From positions 62,001 through 126,000 of the forward strand of contig MAAQ01000013.1 of the NCBI GenBank assembly GCA_002162685.1: 64,000 bases of DNA, given 5' to 3'. A program made the position numbers and the translations under genes. Below the pieces are notes generated by a model, which saw only the letters and a list, made by a program, of their open reading frames with translations, had not been told where the DNA came from and did no database searches. Below are positions 36,096 through 45,549 of this stretch, one piece after another. Origin of the DNA: Flavobacteriales bacterium 33_180_T64 (GTDB lineage: Bacteria > Bacteroidota > Bacteroidia > Flavobacteriales > Flavobacteriaceae). Each line of letters starts with the position of its first letter. Position 1 is the first letter of the stretch.

Positions 36096-38501
36096 ATGTT
36101 TAAATTGTTTACTAAGAATTTTTGGGAGGTCATTGCGCGATTAATTTTGCGTAACAAAATTGGCATACTCATTTCCATCATTTTGGCAACACTTTTCTTT
36201 AGTTATCAATGGAAACATATGCGATTTACGTATACTGAGGCCAACTTATTACCTGACGATCACGAGGTCAATGTGACCTATAATGAGTTTTTAGATATTT
36301 TTGGTGAGGAAGGTAATTTAATCATATTAGGTGTTAAAGATTCTACACTATTTACTGTTGAAAAGCTAAACGCATGGAACCAACTTTCAGAAGAATTTAA
36401 AGCGTTTGACGAAGTTGAAACTGTTGTTTCAATAAATGATTTACAAAAGCTTGTAAAAAACAACACAAAAGAACGTTTTGACTTAGAGCCTTTTATAAAG
36501 GATTCTATCACATCATTAGCGCAAATTAATCTACTTCAAGAGGAGTTATTTGAAAAATATCCATTCTATGATAATTTCTTGTTTAATAAAAACACACGAA
36601 CAATTAGAACTGCAATCTATCTCAAGAAAGATATTGTAAATACATCAACAAGAAAAGATTTCATCATGCTAACTCTTGATGAAAAAATTAGAAATTTTGA
36701 AGATGCCAATGATTTAGATGTTAGGGTTTCCGGTATGCCTTACATTCGTACACTTAATGCTCAAAATATTGTTGATGAAATTGGTCTCTTTATTGGTCTC
36801 GCTTTAGGTGTTACTTCTCTAATTTTCTTTTTCTTTTTTAGATCATTTAGAGCCACCTTCATATCACTTATTGTTGTTTGTGTTGGCGTTATGTGGACCT
36901 TCGGTATTTTAGGATTACTCAAATATGAAATCACTGTTCTTACAGCCCTCATTCCTCCTTTGATTATTGTTATTGGAATTCCGAATTGTATCTTTTTAAT
37001 CAATAAATACCAGCACGAAGTAAAACTTCATGGAAATAAAGTAAAATCACTACAACGTGTTATTACCAAAATTGGGAATGCAACTTTAATGACAAACGTT
37101 ACAACTGCTTCTGGTTTTGCTACTTTCATATTAACAGAAAGTAAGCTTTTAAAGGAGTTTGGTATTGTTGCATCGCTAAGTATTCTAGCTATTTTTATTT
37201 TATGCTTATTAGTGATTCCAATCATATATACCTTTTTACCATATCCACAAGAACGCCACTTAGAACACCTTAACAAACGTTGGATTGGTGGGTTTGTTGA
37301 TTGGATTGAGCGTATGGTGAGAGAGAAAAAAATTGCTATTTATATTACATCGCTTGTACTGATTATTGGTAGTATTATTGGTATTTATAAAATTGAAATT
37401 TCTGGAAGTCTAATAGAAGACATGCCAAAAGAAGAGGCGTTTTTCAAGGATATAAGGTTCTTTGAAAAAGAGTTTAATGGGATTATGCCTCTAGAAATCA
37501 TGGTAGACACCAAACGTAAGAAAGGTGTCATGAAATTAAGTACGCTCAAAAAAATGGAAGCGATTGAAGACTTAATTGATGAAATACCAGAATTATCTCG
37601 ACCAATTTCGGTAGTAAGTCTAGTAAAATACAGTAAGCAAGCTTACTATAATGGCAATCCTAAATACTATCAACTACCTACAAGTCAAGAAAATAGTTTC
37701 ATTCTATCTTATGCAAAAAACTCATCTTCTGATGTTGATTTATTACAAAATTTCGTAGATAGCACAGGTCAATATGCACGTATTACAACGTTCATGAAAG
37801 ATATTGGAACCGATAAAATGGAACGCATTGAAGAAGACCTTCAGAATAAAATAAATAAAGTCTTTCCTGAAGACCGTTATAAAGTAACGATGACAGGAAA
37901 AGCATTAGTATTTCAAAAAGGAACAAAATACCTTGTTAAAAACTTAGCCATATCCTTATCATTAGCCATTTTATTGATTTCTCTATTTATGGCTTATATG
38001 TTTAGATCCTTTAGAATGATTATTGTATCGCTAATTCCTAATGTATTACCACTTGTAATTACAGCTGGCTTGATGGGATATTTAGGTGTCCCCATAAAAC
38101 CGTCAACCATTTTGGTGTTTAGTATTGCCTTTGGTATTTCGGTAGATGATACGATTCACTTTTTGGCAAAATACCGACAAGAATTACAAGCTAATCACTG
38201 GAAAATACGCAAATCTGTGTATGCTGCATTACGGGAAACAGGTGTAAGTATGTTCTATACATCAATCGTATTATTCTTTGGTTTTATTGTATTTACAACC
38301 TCTAGTTTTGGTGGCACAGTAGCTTTAGGCGCGTTAGTTTCGGCGACTTTACTATTAGCAATGTTATCTAATTTATTATTACTTCCTTCGCTATTACTAT
38401 CATTAGAACGTAGCATTGCGAATAAAGAAGTGATGCGTAAACCTTCAATTAATATTATTCCTGAGGAAGATGATCATTCCGAAGAAAACATAAAGTCATA
38501 A
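36096..38501 (+). CDS. RND superfamily transporter, MMPL/patched type
   Basis: An 801-residue membrane protein with the duplicated RND layout: one membrane segment, a large extracytoplasmic loop, five segments (about residues 225-375), a second pattern of one plus loop plus five (about 415-780). The second half ends with VFSIAFGISVDDTIHFLAKYR, containing the acidic residues of the fourth segment typical of RND proton relay. MMPL/HpnN-like RND proteins export lipids or hydrophobic compounds; the substrate here is unknown. No MFP or TolC gene is adjacent, which fits the MMPL type. asnS follows after 30 nt but has its own promoter-like box. Confidence 0.88.
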   Translation: MFKLFTKNFWEVIARLILRNKIGILISIILATLFFSYQWKHMRFTYTEANLLPDDHEVNVTYNEFLDIFGEEGNLIILGVKDSTLFTVEKLNAWNQLSEEFKAFDEVETVVSINDLQKLVKNNTKERFDLEPFIKDSITSLAQINLLQEELFEKYPFYDNFLFNKNTRTIRTAIYLKKDIVNTSTRKDFIMLTLDEKIRNFEDANDLDVRVSGMPYIRTLNAQNIVDEIGLFIGLALGVTSLIFFFFFRSFRATFISLIVVCVGVMWTFGILGLLKYEITVLTALIPPLIIVIGIPNCIFLINKYQHEVKLHGNKVKSLQRVITKIGNATLMTNVTTASGFATFILTESKLLKEFGIVASLSILAIFILCLLVIPIIYTFLPYPQERHLEHLNKRWIGGFVDWIERMVREKKIAIYITSLVLIIGSIIGIYKIEISGSLIEDMPKEEAFFKDIRFFEKEFNGIMPLEIMVDTKRKKGVMKLSTLKKMEAIEDLIDEIPELSRPISVVSLVKYSKQAYYNGNPKYYQLPTSQENSFILSYAKNSSSDVDLLQNFVDSTGQYARITTFMKDIGTDKMERIEEDLQNKINKVFPEDRYKVTMTGKALVFQKGTKYLVKNLAISLSLAILLISLFMAYMFRSFRMIIVSLIPNVLPLVITAGLMGYLGVPIKPSTILVFSIAFGISVDDTIHFLAKYRQELQANHWKIRKSVYAALRETGVSMFYTSIVLFFGFIVFTTSSFGGTVALGALVSATLLLAMLSNLLLLPSLLLSLERSIANKEVMRKPSINIIPEEDDHSEENIKS

Positions 38502-38506
38502 ATATT

Positions 38507-38514
38507 TATATTTG
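38507..38514 (+). promoter_or_regulatory. Candidate -7 promoter element for asnS
   Basis: TATATTTG matches TAnnTTTG, 17 nt before the asnS ATG, in the 30-nt spacer after the exporter gene. No clear -33 TTG, which would fall inside the upstream gene. Confidence 0.45.
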
Positions 38515-38531
38515 CATAAAATTTCAAACTA

Positions 38532-39962
38532 ATGAGTTATACCGTTTCACAATTACTAACACAAGACATTACGTTCCAGCCTATCGAAATTAAAGGTTGG
38601 GTAAGAGCATTTAGATCTAATCGTTTTATTGCTTTAAATGATGGTTCTACTATAAATAATATCCAATGTGTTGTTGATTTTGAAAATACAAACGAAGCCA
38701 TTTTAAAACGTATAACAACTGGAGCTGCTATTCATATTAAAGGAGAATTGGTAGAAAGTCAAGGAAAAGGCCAAAAGGTAGAAATACAAGTATCTTCAAT
38801 TGAGATATTAGGCGATTCTGATCCTGATGAATATCCTATTCAACCCAAAAAACATACACTCGAATTCTTAAGAGAAAATGCGCATTTACGTACAAGAACA
38901 AACACATTTAGTGCTGTAATGCGTTTGCGTTCAACATTGTCATTTGCGATACACAAGTATTTTAATGATAATGGATTTTACTACATGCATACACCGATCA
39001 TTACAGGAAGTGATGCCGAAGGTGCTGGTGAAATGTTTAGAGTAAGCGCTTTAGACCCAAAAAACCCACCATTAAATGATGATGGTGAAATTAATTATAA
39101 GGAAGATTTCTTTGGAAAAGAAACCAATCTAACCGTGTCTGGCCAGTTAGAAGCCGAAACCTATGCTATGTCATTAGGTAAAGTCTATACATTTGGACCA
39201 ACATTTAGAGCTGAAAATTCTAATACATCACGTCACTTAGCAGAATTCTGGATGATAGAACCGGAAGTTGCTTTTATGGACTTAGCTGGAAATATGGATT
39301 TAGCTGAGGACTTTATGAAATCTGTTTTAAGTTATGTTTTAGAACATAATCGTGAAGACTTAGAATTTTTAGAAAACCGTTTATTAGACGAAGAAAAGAC
39401 AAAACCTCAAGCGCAACGTTCTGAAATGAACTTGATTGAAAAAATAAAATTTGTTGTAGATAACAATTTTAAACGTGTTAGCTATACTGAAGCTATAGAC
39501 ATTTTAAAGAATTGCAAACCGAATAAGAAGAAGAAATTCAATTATATTATTGAAGAATGGGGAGCCGATTTACAAAGTGAGCATGAGCGTTTCTTAGTAG
39601 AAAAACATTTTAAATGTCCTGTAATTTTATTTGATTATCCTGCAGATATTAAAGCATTTTATATGCGATTAAACGAAGATGGTAAAACAGTTCGTGCTAT
39701 GGATATCTTATTTCCTGGTATTGGAGAAATGGTTGGAGGATCGCAACGTGAAGAACGTTTAGATGTATTAAAAGAAAAAATGAAAGCTCTAGATATTGAT
39801 GAGGAAGAGTTATCATGGTATTTAGATTTACGTAAGTATGGTACTGCTGTACATTCTGGCTTTGGTTTAGGTTTTGAACGTCTTGTGATGTTCGCTACAG
39901 GAATGGGTAACATTAGAGATGTGATTCCTTATCCTAGAACACCTCAAAATGCCGATTTCTAA
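38532..39962 (+). CDS. asnS: Asparaginyl-tRNA synthetase
   Basis: A 476-residue class II aminoacyl-tRNA synthetase. An N-terminal OB-fold anticodon domain (IEIKGWVRAFRSNRFIALND) precedes the catalytic domain with motif 2 TFRAENSNTSRHLAEFWMIE and motif 3 GFGLGFERLVMFATG, ending in RDVIPYPRTP. The Asn-specific residues GSDAEGAGEMF follow the OB domain. Its presence means Asn-tRNA can be charged directly in this organism. Followed by an intrinsic terminator. Confidence 0.97.
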   Translation: MSYTVSQLLTQDITFQPIEIKGWVRAFRSNRFIALNDGSTINNIQCVVDFENTNEAILKRITTGAAIHIKGELVESQGKGQKVEIQVSSIEILGDSDPDEYPIQPKKHTLEFLRENAHLRTRTNTFSAVMRLRSTLSFAIHKYFNDNGFYYMHTPIITGSDAEGAGEMFRVSALDPKNPPLNDDGEINYKEDFFGKETNLTVSGQLEAETYAMSLGKVYTFGPTFRAENSNTSRHLAEFWMIEPEVAFMDLAGNMDLAEDFMKSVLSYVLEHNREDLEFLENRLLDEEKTKPQAQRSEMNLIEKIKFVVDNNFKRVSYTEAIDILKNCKPNKKKKFNYIIEEWGADLQSEHERFLVEKHFKCPVILFDYPADIKAFYMRLNEDGKTVRAMDILFPGIGEMVGGSQREERLDVLKEKMKALDIDEEELSWYLDLRKYGTAVHSGFGLGFERLVMFATGMGNIRDVIPYPRTPQNADF

Positions 39963-39986
39963 TTAAATACAACCTATATTATAAAT

Positions 39987-40024
39987 AAAAGACCCATTAG
40001 ATTTAAAACCTGATGGGTCTTTTA
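39987..40024 (+). terminator. Intrinsic terminator after asnS
   Basis: AAAAGACCCAT and ATGGGTCTTTT form an 11-bp stem 24 nt after the asnS stop, ending in a T-rich run. Confidence 0.82.
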
Positions 40025-40119
40025 AATTATTCTTAAAAGCATTTGATTTTGTAATCATATATCAATAGTTTTTTTAACTTTACTTATCCCATTTGAATGT
40101 CAAAATGAATCATCAATAA

Positions 40120-40262
40120 ATTGAATTATTTTAAGTTCAGAACTAGGCAAAAAATAGAGCATAGCAGTAGCTACGATTTATTTTTTAACGACATTATAAT
40201 TTAAACGAAATAATTTATATGATTTGTTTTAGCCTTTATATGGTATCAACACCAAATTTATA
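40120..40262. repeat. Candidate intergenic element before rpoN
   Basis: The spacer holds a hairpin at 40149-40186 (AAAAAATA with TATTTTTT, inner TAGC-AGTA-GCTA) and ends in GGTATCAACACC just before the rpoN start. The text resembles intergenic sequences I remember from related genomes, but there is no second copy in this window, so calling it a repeat is a guess. Confidence 0.25.
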
Positions 40263-40264
40263 GT

Positions 40265-41728
40265 ATGCTCAAACAATATTTACAGTTTAAATTATCCCAA
40301 AAGTTGTCTCCGCAACAAATTCAACTTATGAAGTTGATACAATTGCCAACGCAAGCATTTGAGCAACGTATAAAGCAAGAATTAGAAGAAAATCCAGCTT
40401 TAGATACAGGTAAAGAAAATAATGATGATGATGAGTATGATGAGTTTGATAACTCGACAGATGAGTATGATGATGATACTGATACCATTAATACTGACGA
40501 CATCAATATTGATGAATATTTGAGCGATGATGATGTTCCTGAGTATCGTACACAAGTTAATAATTACAGTGCAGATGATGAAGAAAAGAACGTGCCTTAT
40601 GCGGCAGGAACTTCATTTACGCAACATTTGCGACTCCAGTTAAACACCTTTAGACTTAATGATGAAGAACGAGAAATTGCCGAATTTCTAGTAGGCAGTG
40701 TTGATGAAAGTGGATATATACGTCGCTCACTTAGCGACATTATGGATGACTTAGCGTTTACTCAAAATATATTTACTACTGAAGAAAAGATTGAATATGT
40801 GCTTAATAAAGTACACCAATTAGATCCAGCTGGAGTTGGCGCACGACATCTACAAGAATGTTTGAGTATTCAATTACACCGAAAAGAAAAATATCCAGAT
40901 ATAGAACTAGCCTGTAATATTATTGATCAAGCTTTTGATCAATTTACAAAAAAGCACTATAAAAAATTACTTCAAAAATTTGATATTACTGAAGTTCAGT
41001 TAAGAGAAGCTATTGAAGAGATCGAACGTCTCAATCCAAAACCAGGAGGTTCTTATGCTGGAAACAATAAAATGGTTGAACATATTGTTCCCGATTTTGC
41101 TATTAAAATCACAGATAGCGAATTAGAACTAACCCTCAACGGTAGAAATGCTCCTGAACTTCATGTATCACGTGAGTATAGTAATATGATGAAAGGTTAC
41201 AAAGCGTCTAAGGATAAGAGTAGATCGCAAAAAGATGCTGTCCTATTTATCAAACAAAAACTAGACGCTGCCAAATGGTTTATTGAAGCCATTAAACAAC
41301 GCCAGCAAACACTTTTTGTGACCATGAGTGCTATTATGCATTATCAAAAAGAATACTTCCTTACAGGTGACGAACGCAAACTCAAACCCATGATTTTAAA
41401 AGATATTGCAGACGAAATTAATATGGATGTTTCAACTGTTTCTCGTGTGGCTAATAGTAAATATGTAGATACACCTTATGGAACAAAACTTATCAAAGAA
41501 TTCTTTAGTGAATCTATGACTAACGATCAAGGTGAAGAAGTATCCACACGTGAAATCAAGAAAATATTAGAAACGGTTATCGAAGAAGAAGACAAGAAAA
41601 AACCGCTAACAGATGAGAAATTAGCGGCTATTTTAAAAGAAAAAGGCTATCCTATTGCCCGTAGAACTGTTGCAAAATATCGTGAGCAGTTAGATATCCC
41701 AGTGGCTAGATTAAGGAAGAAAATATAA
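40265..41728 (+). CDS. rpoN: RNA polymerase sigma-54 factor
   Basis: A 487-residue sigma-54. Region I, which contacts activators, is the Gln/Leu-rich start (LSPQQIQLMKLIQLPTQAFEQ). Residues about 53-90 form a strongly acidic region II, longer than in proteobacteria. The core-binding and DNA-binding regions follow, with ADEINMDVSTVSRVANSKYV (helix-turn-helix) and the RpoN box ARRTVAKYRE near the C terminus. All essential parts are present. The stop overlaps the next start (TAATG). Confidence 0.96.
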   Translation: MLKQYLQFKLSQKLSPQQIQLMKLIQLPTQAFEQRIKQELEENPALDTGKENNDDDEYDEFDNSTDEYDDDTDTINTDDINIDEYLSDDDVPEYRTQVNNYSADDEEKNVPYAAGTSFTQHLRLQLNTFRLNDEEREIAEFLVGSVDESGYIRRSLSDIMDDLAFTQNIFTTEEKIEYVLNKVHQLDPAGVGARHLQECLSIQLHRKEKYPDIELACNIIDQAFDQFTKKHYKKLLQKFDITEVQLREAIEEIERLNPKPGGSYAGNNKMVEHIVPDFAIKITDSELELTLNGRNAPELHVSREYSNMMKGYKASKDKSRSQKDAVLFIKQKLDAAKWFIEAIKQRQQTLFVTMSAIMHYQKEYFLTGDERKLKPMILKDIADEINMDVSTVSRVANSKYVDTPYGTKLIKEFFSESMTNDQGEEVSTREIKKILETVIEEEDKKKPLTDEKLAAILKEKGYPIARRTVAKYREQLDIPVARLRKKI

Positions 41729-42333
41729 TGAACCATATTCTCAAAAGCATATCGTATATTTTTCATCCCATATTAATGCCGCTACTAGGCCTGGTATTCT
41801 ATTTTTCAAAAACACCTCGTTTTATTCCTGAGCCAGTGATGAAAGCCAAAGTATTTTCGATTACTATTCTCACTATTATTTTGCCTATTCTACTATTTTA
41901 TTTATTAAAAACAATCAATAAAGTAGACTCTTTTCATTTAGAAACCGTTAAAGAACGTAGACTGCCTTTAATTATAAATAGCCTAATAATTACTCTTATT
42001 TTAATTCGGGTATTGCCTAGTAATGAAATCCCTGAGCTCTATTTCTTTTTTATTGGTATTCTAATCTCTACAATAACATGTTTTGCTCTTGCTCTTATTA
42101 AGTTTAAAGCGAGTATTCATATGATTGCCTCTGCAGGTTTTTTCATGTTTGCAGTAGCGTTAGCCATTCATTTTAAAATAAATATTAACGGTACTATAGC
42201 ATTAATGTCTATTATTATTGGAGCTATTGCAACCTCGAGATTACATTTAAAGGCACACACGCCTTTAGAATTAGTCATTGGTTTTTTTGTGGGTTTAATA
42301 CCCCAACTCATTCTACTAAATTATTGGATGTAA
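41728..42333 (+). CDS. PAP2-like integral membrane protein
   Basis: A 201-residue membrane protein with about six hydrophobic segments. The C-terminal SRLHLKAHTPLELVIGFFVG resembles the third motif of PAP2 phosphatases (S-R-x5-H-x3-D), with Glu instead of Asp; the other PAP2 motifs are not evident (KASIHMIASAG stands where PSGH would be). So it is related in fold but may not be an active phosphatase. It is translationally coupled to rpoN through TAATG. Function unknown. Confidence 0.65.
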   Translation: MNHILKSISYIFHPILMPLLGLVFYFSKTPRFIPEPVMKAKVFSITILTIILPILLFYLLKTINKVDSFHLETVKERRLPLIINSLIITLILIRVLPSNEIPELYFFFIGILISTITCFALALIKFKASIHMIASAGFFMFAVALAIHFKININGTIALMSIIIGAIATSRLHLKAHTPLELVIGFFVGLIPQLILLNYWM

Positions 42334-42345
42334 AATGGGGAAAGC

Positions 42346-43059
42346 CTAAAGAATATAGAACATTAGTCCTATTTTTATCGCATTCATTTCTACAGACTCC
42401 CCTGAGCCATTAAGTTTTGCATTAGTATCAAAAATAGCATTAAGTGCATAATATAAATGAAAATTTACATTAGAATAACCTGCACTAAATGTTACACCAT
42501 ATTGGAGTTTATTAAAATCTCCAATATTAGATAGTTTTATGCTATCTGGTTTACCTATAAACTTAGAAGAGCTATAGATTACATATCCCAATTTAAATCC
42601 TGTGTAAATTCTCCAGAATTCATAATCTGAAGCATTAGATGTTCGCCATCTAAATTCAAAAGGAATTTCTACAAAATACGTCGTAAATTTATTTTTACTA
42701 AACGAAACATTATCGTCTAAAATAGAATAATTTAAAACGCCAGTATCTTCAGCAATTAGTAAGGTTTGATTATAAGAGTTTGCTGATAGTCCAAAGCCAA
42801 TACCTATGGCAATATTCCGTTTAGTATTTATTGGCATATCTCTAATAAACCCAAAATGAAAACCACTAGAAAAACCACTCTGAGAAACACCACTTGGTTT
42901 TTTACCTAGTAAATTATAGGTAACTGAAGCATAGAATTGATCTTCTCTATACTTATCATCAACTATAGAATCAGACACCACAAAGCCCTCTACTTTATCC
43001 TGAGCTTGAAGTATTTGAAAACTCACCACTATAATTATCACATAAAAAAACTGCTTCAT
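42346..43059 (-). CDS. porT: PorT/SprT-like outer-membrane beta-barrel protein
   Basis: A 237-residue protein with signal peptide MKQFFYVIIIVVSFQILQAQ. The start is ATG at 43059; an in-frame ATG 18 nt upstream would lie before the promoter box. The barrel shows YREDQFYASVTYNLL, PSGVSQSGFSSGFHFGFIRDMP, NIAIGIGFGLS and a final aromatic strand IGLMFYIL. This resembles PorT (SprT), an accessory protein of the type IX secretion system and gliding machinery in Bacteroidota; the wider barrel family is large, so the assignment is probable rather than certain. The gene stands alone. Confidence 0.75.
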   Translation of the reverse strand: MKQFFYVIIIVVSFQILQAQDKVEGFVVSDSIVDDKYREDQFYASVTYNLLGKKPSGVSQSGFSSGFHFGFIRDMPINTKRNIAIGIGFGLSANSYNQTLLIAEDTGVLNYSILDDNVSFSKNKFTTYFVEIPFEFRWRTSNASDYEFWRIYTGFKLGYVIYSSSKFIGKPDSIKLSNIGDFNKLQYGVTFSAGYSNVNFHLYYALNAIFDTNAKLNGSGESVEMNAIKIGLMFYIL

Positions 43060-43063
43060 CTTA

Positions 43064-43071
43064 CAAATATA
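43064..43071 (-). promoter_or_regulatory. Candidate -7 promoter element abutting the PorT-like gene start
   Basis: The minus strand reads TATATTTG, exact TAnnTTTG, 4 nt before the ATG at 43059. No clear -33. The transcript would be leaderless or nearly so. Confidence 0.4.
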
Positions 43072-43137
43072 ACGCATCCCTGTTATTGTTTTAATTTACT
43101 AAAAAAGAAAATATTATTTTGGCTAAATAAACGGAAT

Positions 43138-43170
43138 AAAAAAAGCATCCAAAAAAATTGGATGCTTTTT
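43138..43170 (-). terminator. Intrinsic terminator of the ExbB/ExbD operon
   Basis: AAAAAGCATCCAA and its complement form a 13-bp stem with a 5-nt loop. On the minus strand it is followed by a run of seven T, 26 nt after the last exbD stop. Confidence 0.88.
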
Positions 43171-43195
43171 AATATGATATAATTAATGACTCTAA

Positions 43196-43669
43196 TTAAT
43201 TCTCTAGAGCACTACCTGTAGCTACACTATAATTAATTTTTAGTGCATTGGCTTTCCTAAGTTCTTGCTTAATATCACCAACAATTCCCATATTAGCATC
43301 TCTATCTACTTTTAATGATACTGTTAGGTAATCAACTAACTCGTTTCTTATAGCGAGTCTTTCAGAATTAATAAACGCTTGTATTTCACTAATATCAGCA
43401 AATTTATCGTTAAGTTGAAGTCTCGCTTCTGTACCATACTTCTCATAACCTTTTGATGGTTTACCTGCATAGATGTAACTAATTGGGTATTTCTTTTCTA
43501 GCTTCTCAACTTGATCAGCTAATGGTAATCTATTTTGAATTAAAAGAGTATCTTCTCTCATAACTGTTACTACCATAAAGAAAAATAATAGCATAAAAAC
43601 AATATCAGGTAACGAAGCAGTATTTACTGCTGGTAATTCATTGTCTTTTTTACTTTTAAACTTAGACAT
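43196..43669 (-). CDS. exbD: ExbD/TolR family biopolymer transport protein (second copy)
   Basis: A 157-residue protein with one N-terminal membrane helix (LPDIVFMLLFFFMVVTVM), whose Asp in PDIVFMLLFFFMV is the conserved proton-path residue, and a periplasmic domain. It works with ExbB to energise TonB-dependent transport or related outer-membrane work. It is the last gene of a four-gene unit (ExbB, unknown, ExbD, ExbD), 17 nt after the previous ExbD stop, and is followed by a strong terminator. The two ExbD copies differ in their periplasmic parts, so they probably have separate roles. Confidence 0.92.
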   Translation of the reverse strand: MSKFKSKKDNELPAVNTASLPDIVFMLLFFFMVVTVMREDTLLIQNRLPLADQVEKLEKKYPISYIYAGKPSKGYEKYGTEARLQLNDKFADISEIQAFINSERLAIRNELVDYLTVSLKVDRDANMGIVGDIKQELRKANALKINYSVATGSALEN

Positions 43670-43686
43670 ATTATTGCTGTTTTTAT

Positions 43687-44295
43687 TTATTGTACTTCAG
43701 ATAATTTCTCAGGATATTCGGTTCTAATTTGATCGATAACTTCTTTCAACTTATCCTTATCTCCATTAAAATTAATGTCTTTATAATTTTTCTCCATCAT
43801 AACAAAATCCATTTCTCCAAAACTTTTTTGTGGTCCTACAAGCAATGCTCTTTTGTTACGTAAATCGTTATAAGCAGCAACTAATTCATTCTGAACTGAT
43901 ATATATGTAGAATAAGAAGTCTCTCTTTCATTCTTTAGTGATATAATTGCTTTATCAGGATTGTCTGAAGATTTTGGGTTTTTAGCGCCATTGCAATAAT
44001 TACAAGAACCATCTCCTCCATTATCTAAAAACTCTATTGCAGCAGCCCTTAAATCTTTTAGCTCCATCAACTCATCTTCAACTAATAATTGATCTTTACC
44101 GTTTATTAAAACCGTAAAAATATTTTTTTGCTTAATAATAACTTCTTCATCATTTTCCGGCTCCATAGGAGGTAGCTTACGACTAATCCCAGAATCTTTA
44201 GGAATAGTTGTCGTTACTAAGAAAAATATAAGAAGTAGGAATGCAATATCTGCCATAGATCCTGCATTAACTTCTGGTGCTGATCGTTTTGCCAT
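43687..44295 (-). CDS. exbD: ExbD/TolR family biopolymer transport protein with CXXC insert
   Basis: A 202-residue ExbD, longer than the usual 140-150. The single membrane helix has MADIAFLLLIFFLVTTTIP with the conserved Asp16. The periplasmic part has an inserted segment with Cys98 and Cys101 (CNYC), then GAKNPKSSDNPDKAIISL. The insert is unusual compared with proteobacterial ExbD, though I believe it is common in flavobacteria. It is in the ExbB operon, 8 nt after the upstream stop and 17 nt before the second ExbD. Confidence 0.92.
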   Translation of the reverse strand: MAKRSAPEVNAGSMADIAFLLLIFFLVTTTIPKDSGISRKLPPMEPENDEEVIIKQKNIFTVLINGKDQLLVEDELMELKDLRAAAIEFLDNGGDGSCNYCNGAKNPKSSDNPDKAIISLKNERETSYSTYISVQNELVAAYNDLRNKRALLVGPQKSFGEMDFVMMEKNYKDINFNGDKDKLKEVIDQIRTEYPEKLSEVQ

Positions 44296-44303
44296 AATTT
44301 ATA

Positions 44304-44747
44304 TTATTTACTTAGCGTCTTTTTAACTCCAAAGAACAACATTAAACCTGCTGCTAATAAAATTAAAATATAGAATGCCTTTATTGCGCCTTCAATCATT
44401 TGTGATTGTGTTGCTGTTAATGTAGATCCATCGTTTAATATTTCTTCTTGCCCTGAAGAAATAAAATAGCCTACAAGCATAATAAGTGCAAAAACACCAA
44501 CTGATAAAAGTGATTTCTTTAATTTGTCTGGATTACTTACCAGATTAACTAAACTAAAGATTACAGTTGCAATTGTTGCTATTGCTAAAACTATTAATGC
44601 TACGGTAATAAAAGAAGAAACAACTCCTTGATTAGCAACATCGGCATCAATTGCTTCATCACCAATCATAATGATTCTTACAAGAAAGTACACAGCAACT
44701 AAGCCTATTACTAAAGCAACAATTTTGATTATTTTTTGAATATCCAT
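44304..44747 (-). CDS. Four-helix membrane protein in the ExbB/ExbD operon
   Basis: A 147-residue protein with four hydrophobic segments (for example IIKIVALVIGLVAVYFLVRI and FITVALIVLAIATIATVIFS). No known family is recognised. It lies between ExbB and the first ExbD gene with 28 and 8 nt spacing, so it is part of the same operon and perhaps a component of the motor complex. Confidence 0.75.
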   Translation of the reverse strand: MDIQKIIKIVALVIGLVAVYFLVRIIMIGDEAIDADVANQGVVSSFITVALIVLAIATIATVIFSLVNLVSNPDKLKKSLLSVGVFALIMLVGYFISSGQEEILNDGSTLTATQSQMIEGAIKAFYILILLAAGLMLFFGVKKTLSK

Positions 44748-44775
44748 GTTATGTTTGATTTAATAATTTTGGTTA

Positions 44776-45549
44776 TTACTTCTTATGTCTTACTAATAAA
44801 TCCATTAGAGTTATTGAAGCATCTTCCATATCGTTTACAATACTATCTATTTTAGCAATAATGTAATTGTAAAATATTTGAAGAATAATTGCTACGATAA
44901 GACCAAATACTGTTGTTAATAAGGCAATTTTAATACCACCTGCAACTAGTGATGGGTTCATATCACCTGCTGACTGAATCTTATCAAAAGCATCAATCAT
45001 ACCAAGTACAGTTCCCATGAAACCAAGCATTGGTGCTAATGCGATAAATAATGATATCCAAGATACATTCTTTTCTAATTGTCCCATTTGAACACCACCA
45101 TAAGCTACAACAGCTTTTTCAGCGGCATCGATATCTTCATCTGCTCTATCTAATCCTTGATAAAAGATAGATGCAACAGGACCTTTTGTGTTTCTACAAA
45201 CTTCTTTCGCTGCTTCAATTCCTCCAGAATTAAGTGCATCCTCAACATTTTGAGTTAACTTCTTTGAGTTTGTAGTTGCAAGATTTAAATAAATAATTCT
45301 TTCAATAGCAATTGCTAATCCTAGGATTAAACATAGCAATACAATTCCCATAAAAAATGGACCACCTTCAATAAAACGTTCTTTTACTATTTGAGTAAAA
45401 GATTTTTCAGCATCTTCTGCTGGTTCATTTTGAAATGATGTGGTAACTGCTGTAGTTGCAGCTTCTACTGTGTAAGCATTTGTACTTGCATTAACAGTAC
45501 CGAAAGCCATGATACATGCTATGGCTAAGATAGAAAATAGTCTTTTCAT
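44776..45549 (-). CDS. exbB: ExbB/TolQ/MotA-type proton channel protein with N-terminal signal-like extension
   Basis: A 257-residue protein. A signal-peptide-like start (MKRLFSILAIACIMAFGTVNA) and about 30 polar residues precede the three membrane helices. The core has IFYQGLDRADED, then FIALAPMLGFMGTVLGMIDAF and IKIALLTTVFGLIVAIILQI, the conserved MotA/TolQ/ExbB region lining the proton path. It is the first gene of the four-gene operon and should power TonB-dependent receptors such as the one at the end of the window. The N-terminal extension is typical of Bacteroidota members. Confidence 0.93.
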   Translation of the reverse strand: MKRLFSILAIACIMAFGTVNASTNAYTVEAATTAVTTSFQNEPAEDAEKSFTQIVKERFIEGGPFFMGIVLLCLILGLAIAIERIIYLNLATTNSKKLTQNVEDALNSGGIEAAKEVCRNTKGPVASIFYQGLDRADEDIDAAEKAVVAYGGVQMGQLEKNVSWISLFIALAPMLGFMGTVLGMIDAFDKIQSAGDMNPSLVAGGIKIALLTTVFGLIVAIILQIFYNYIIAKIDSIVNDMEDASITLMDLLVRHKK

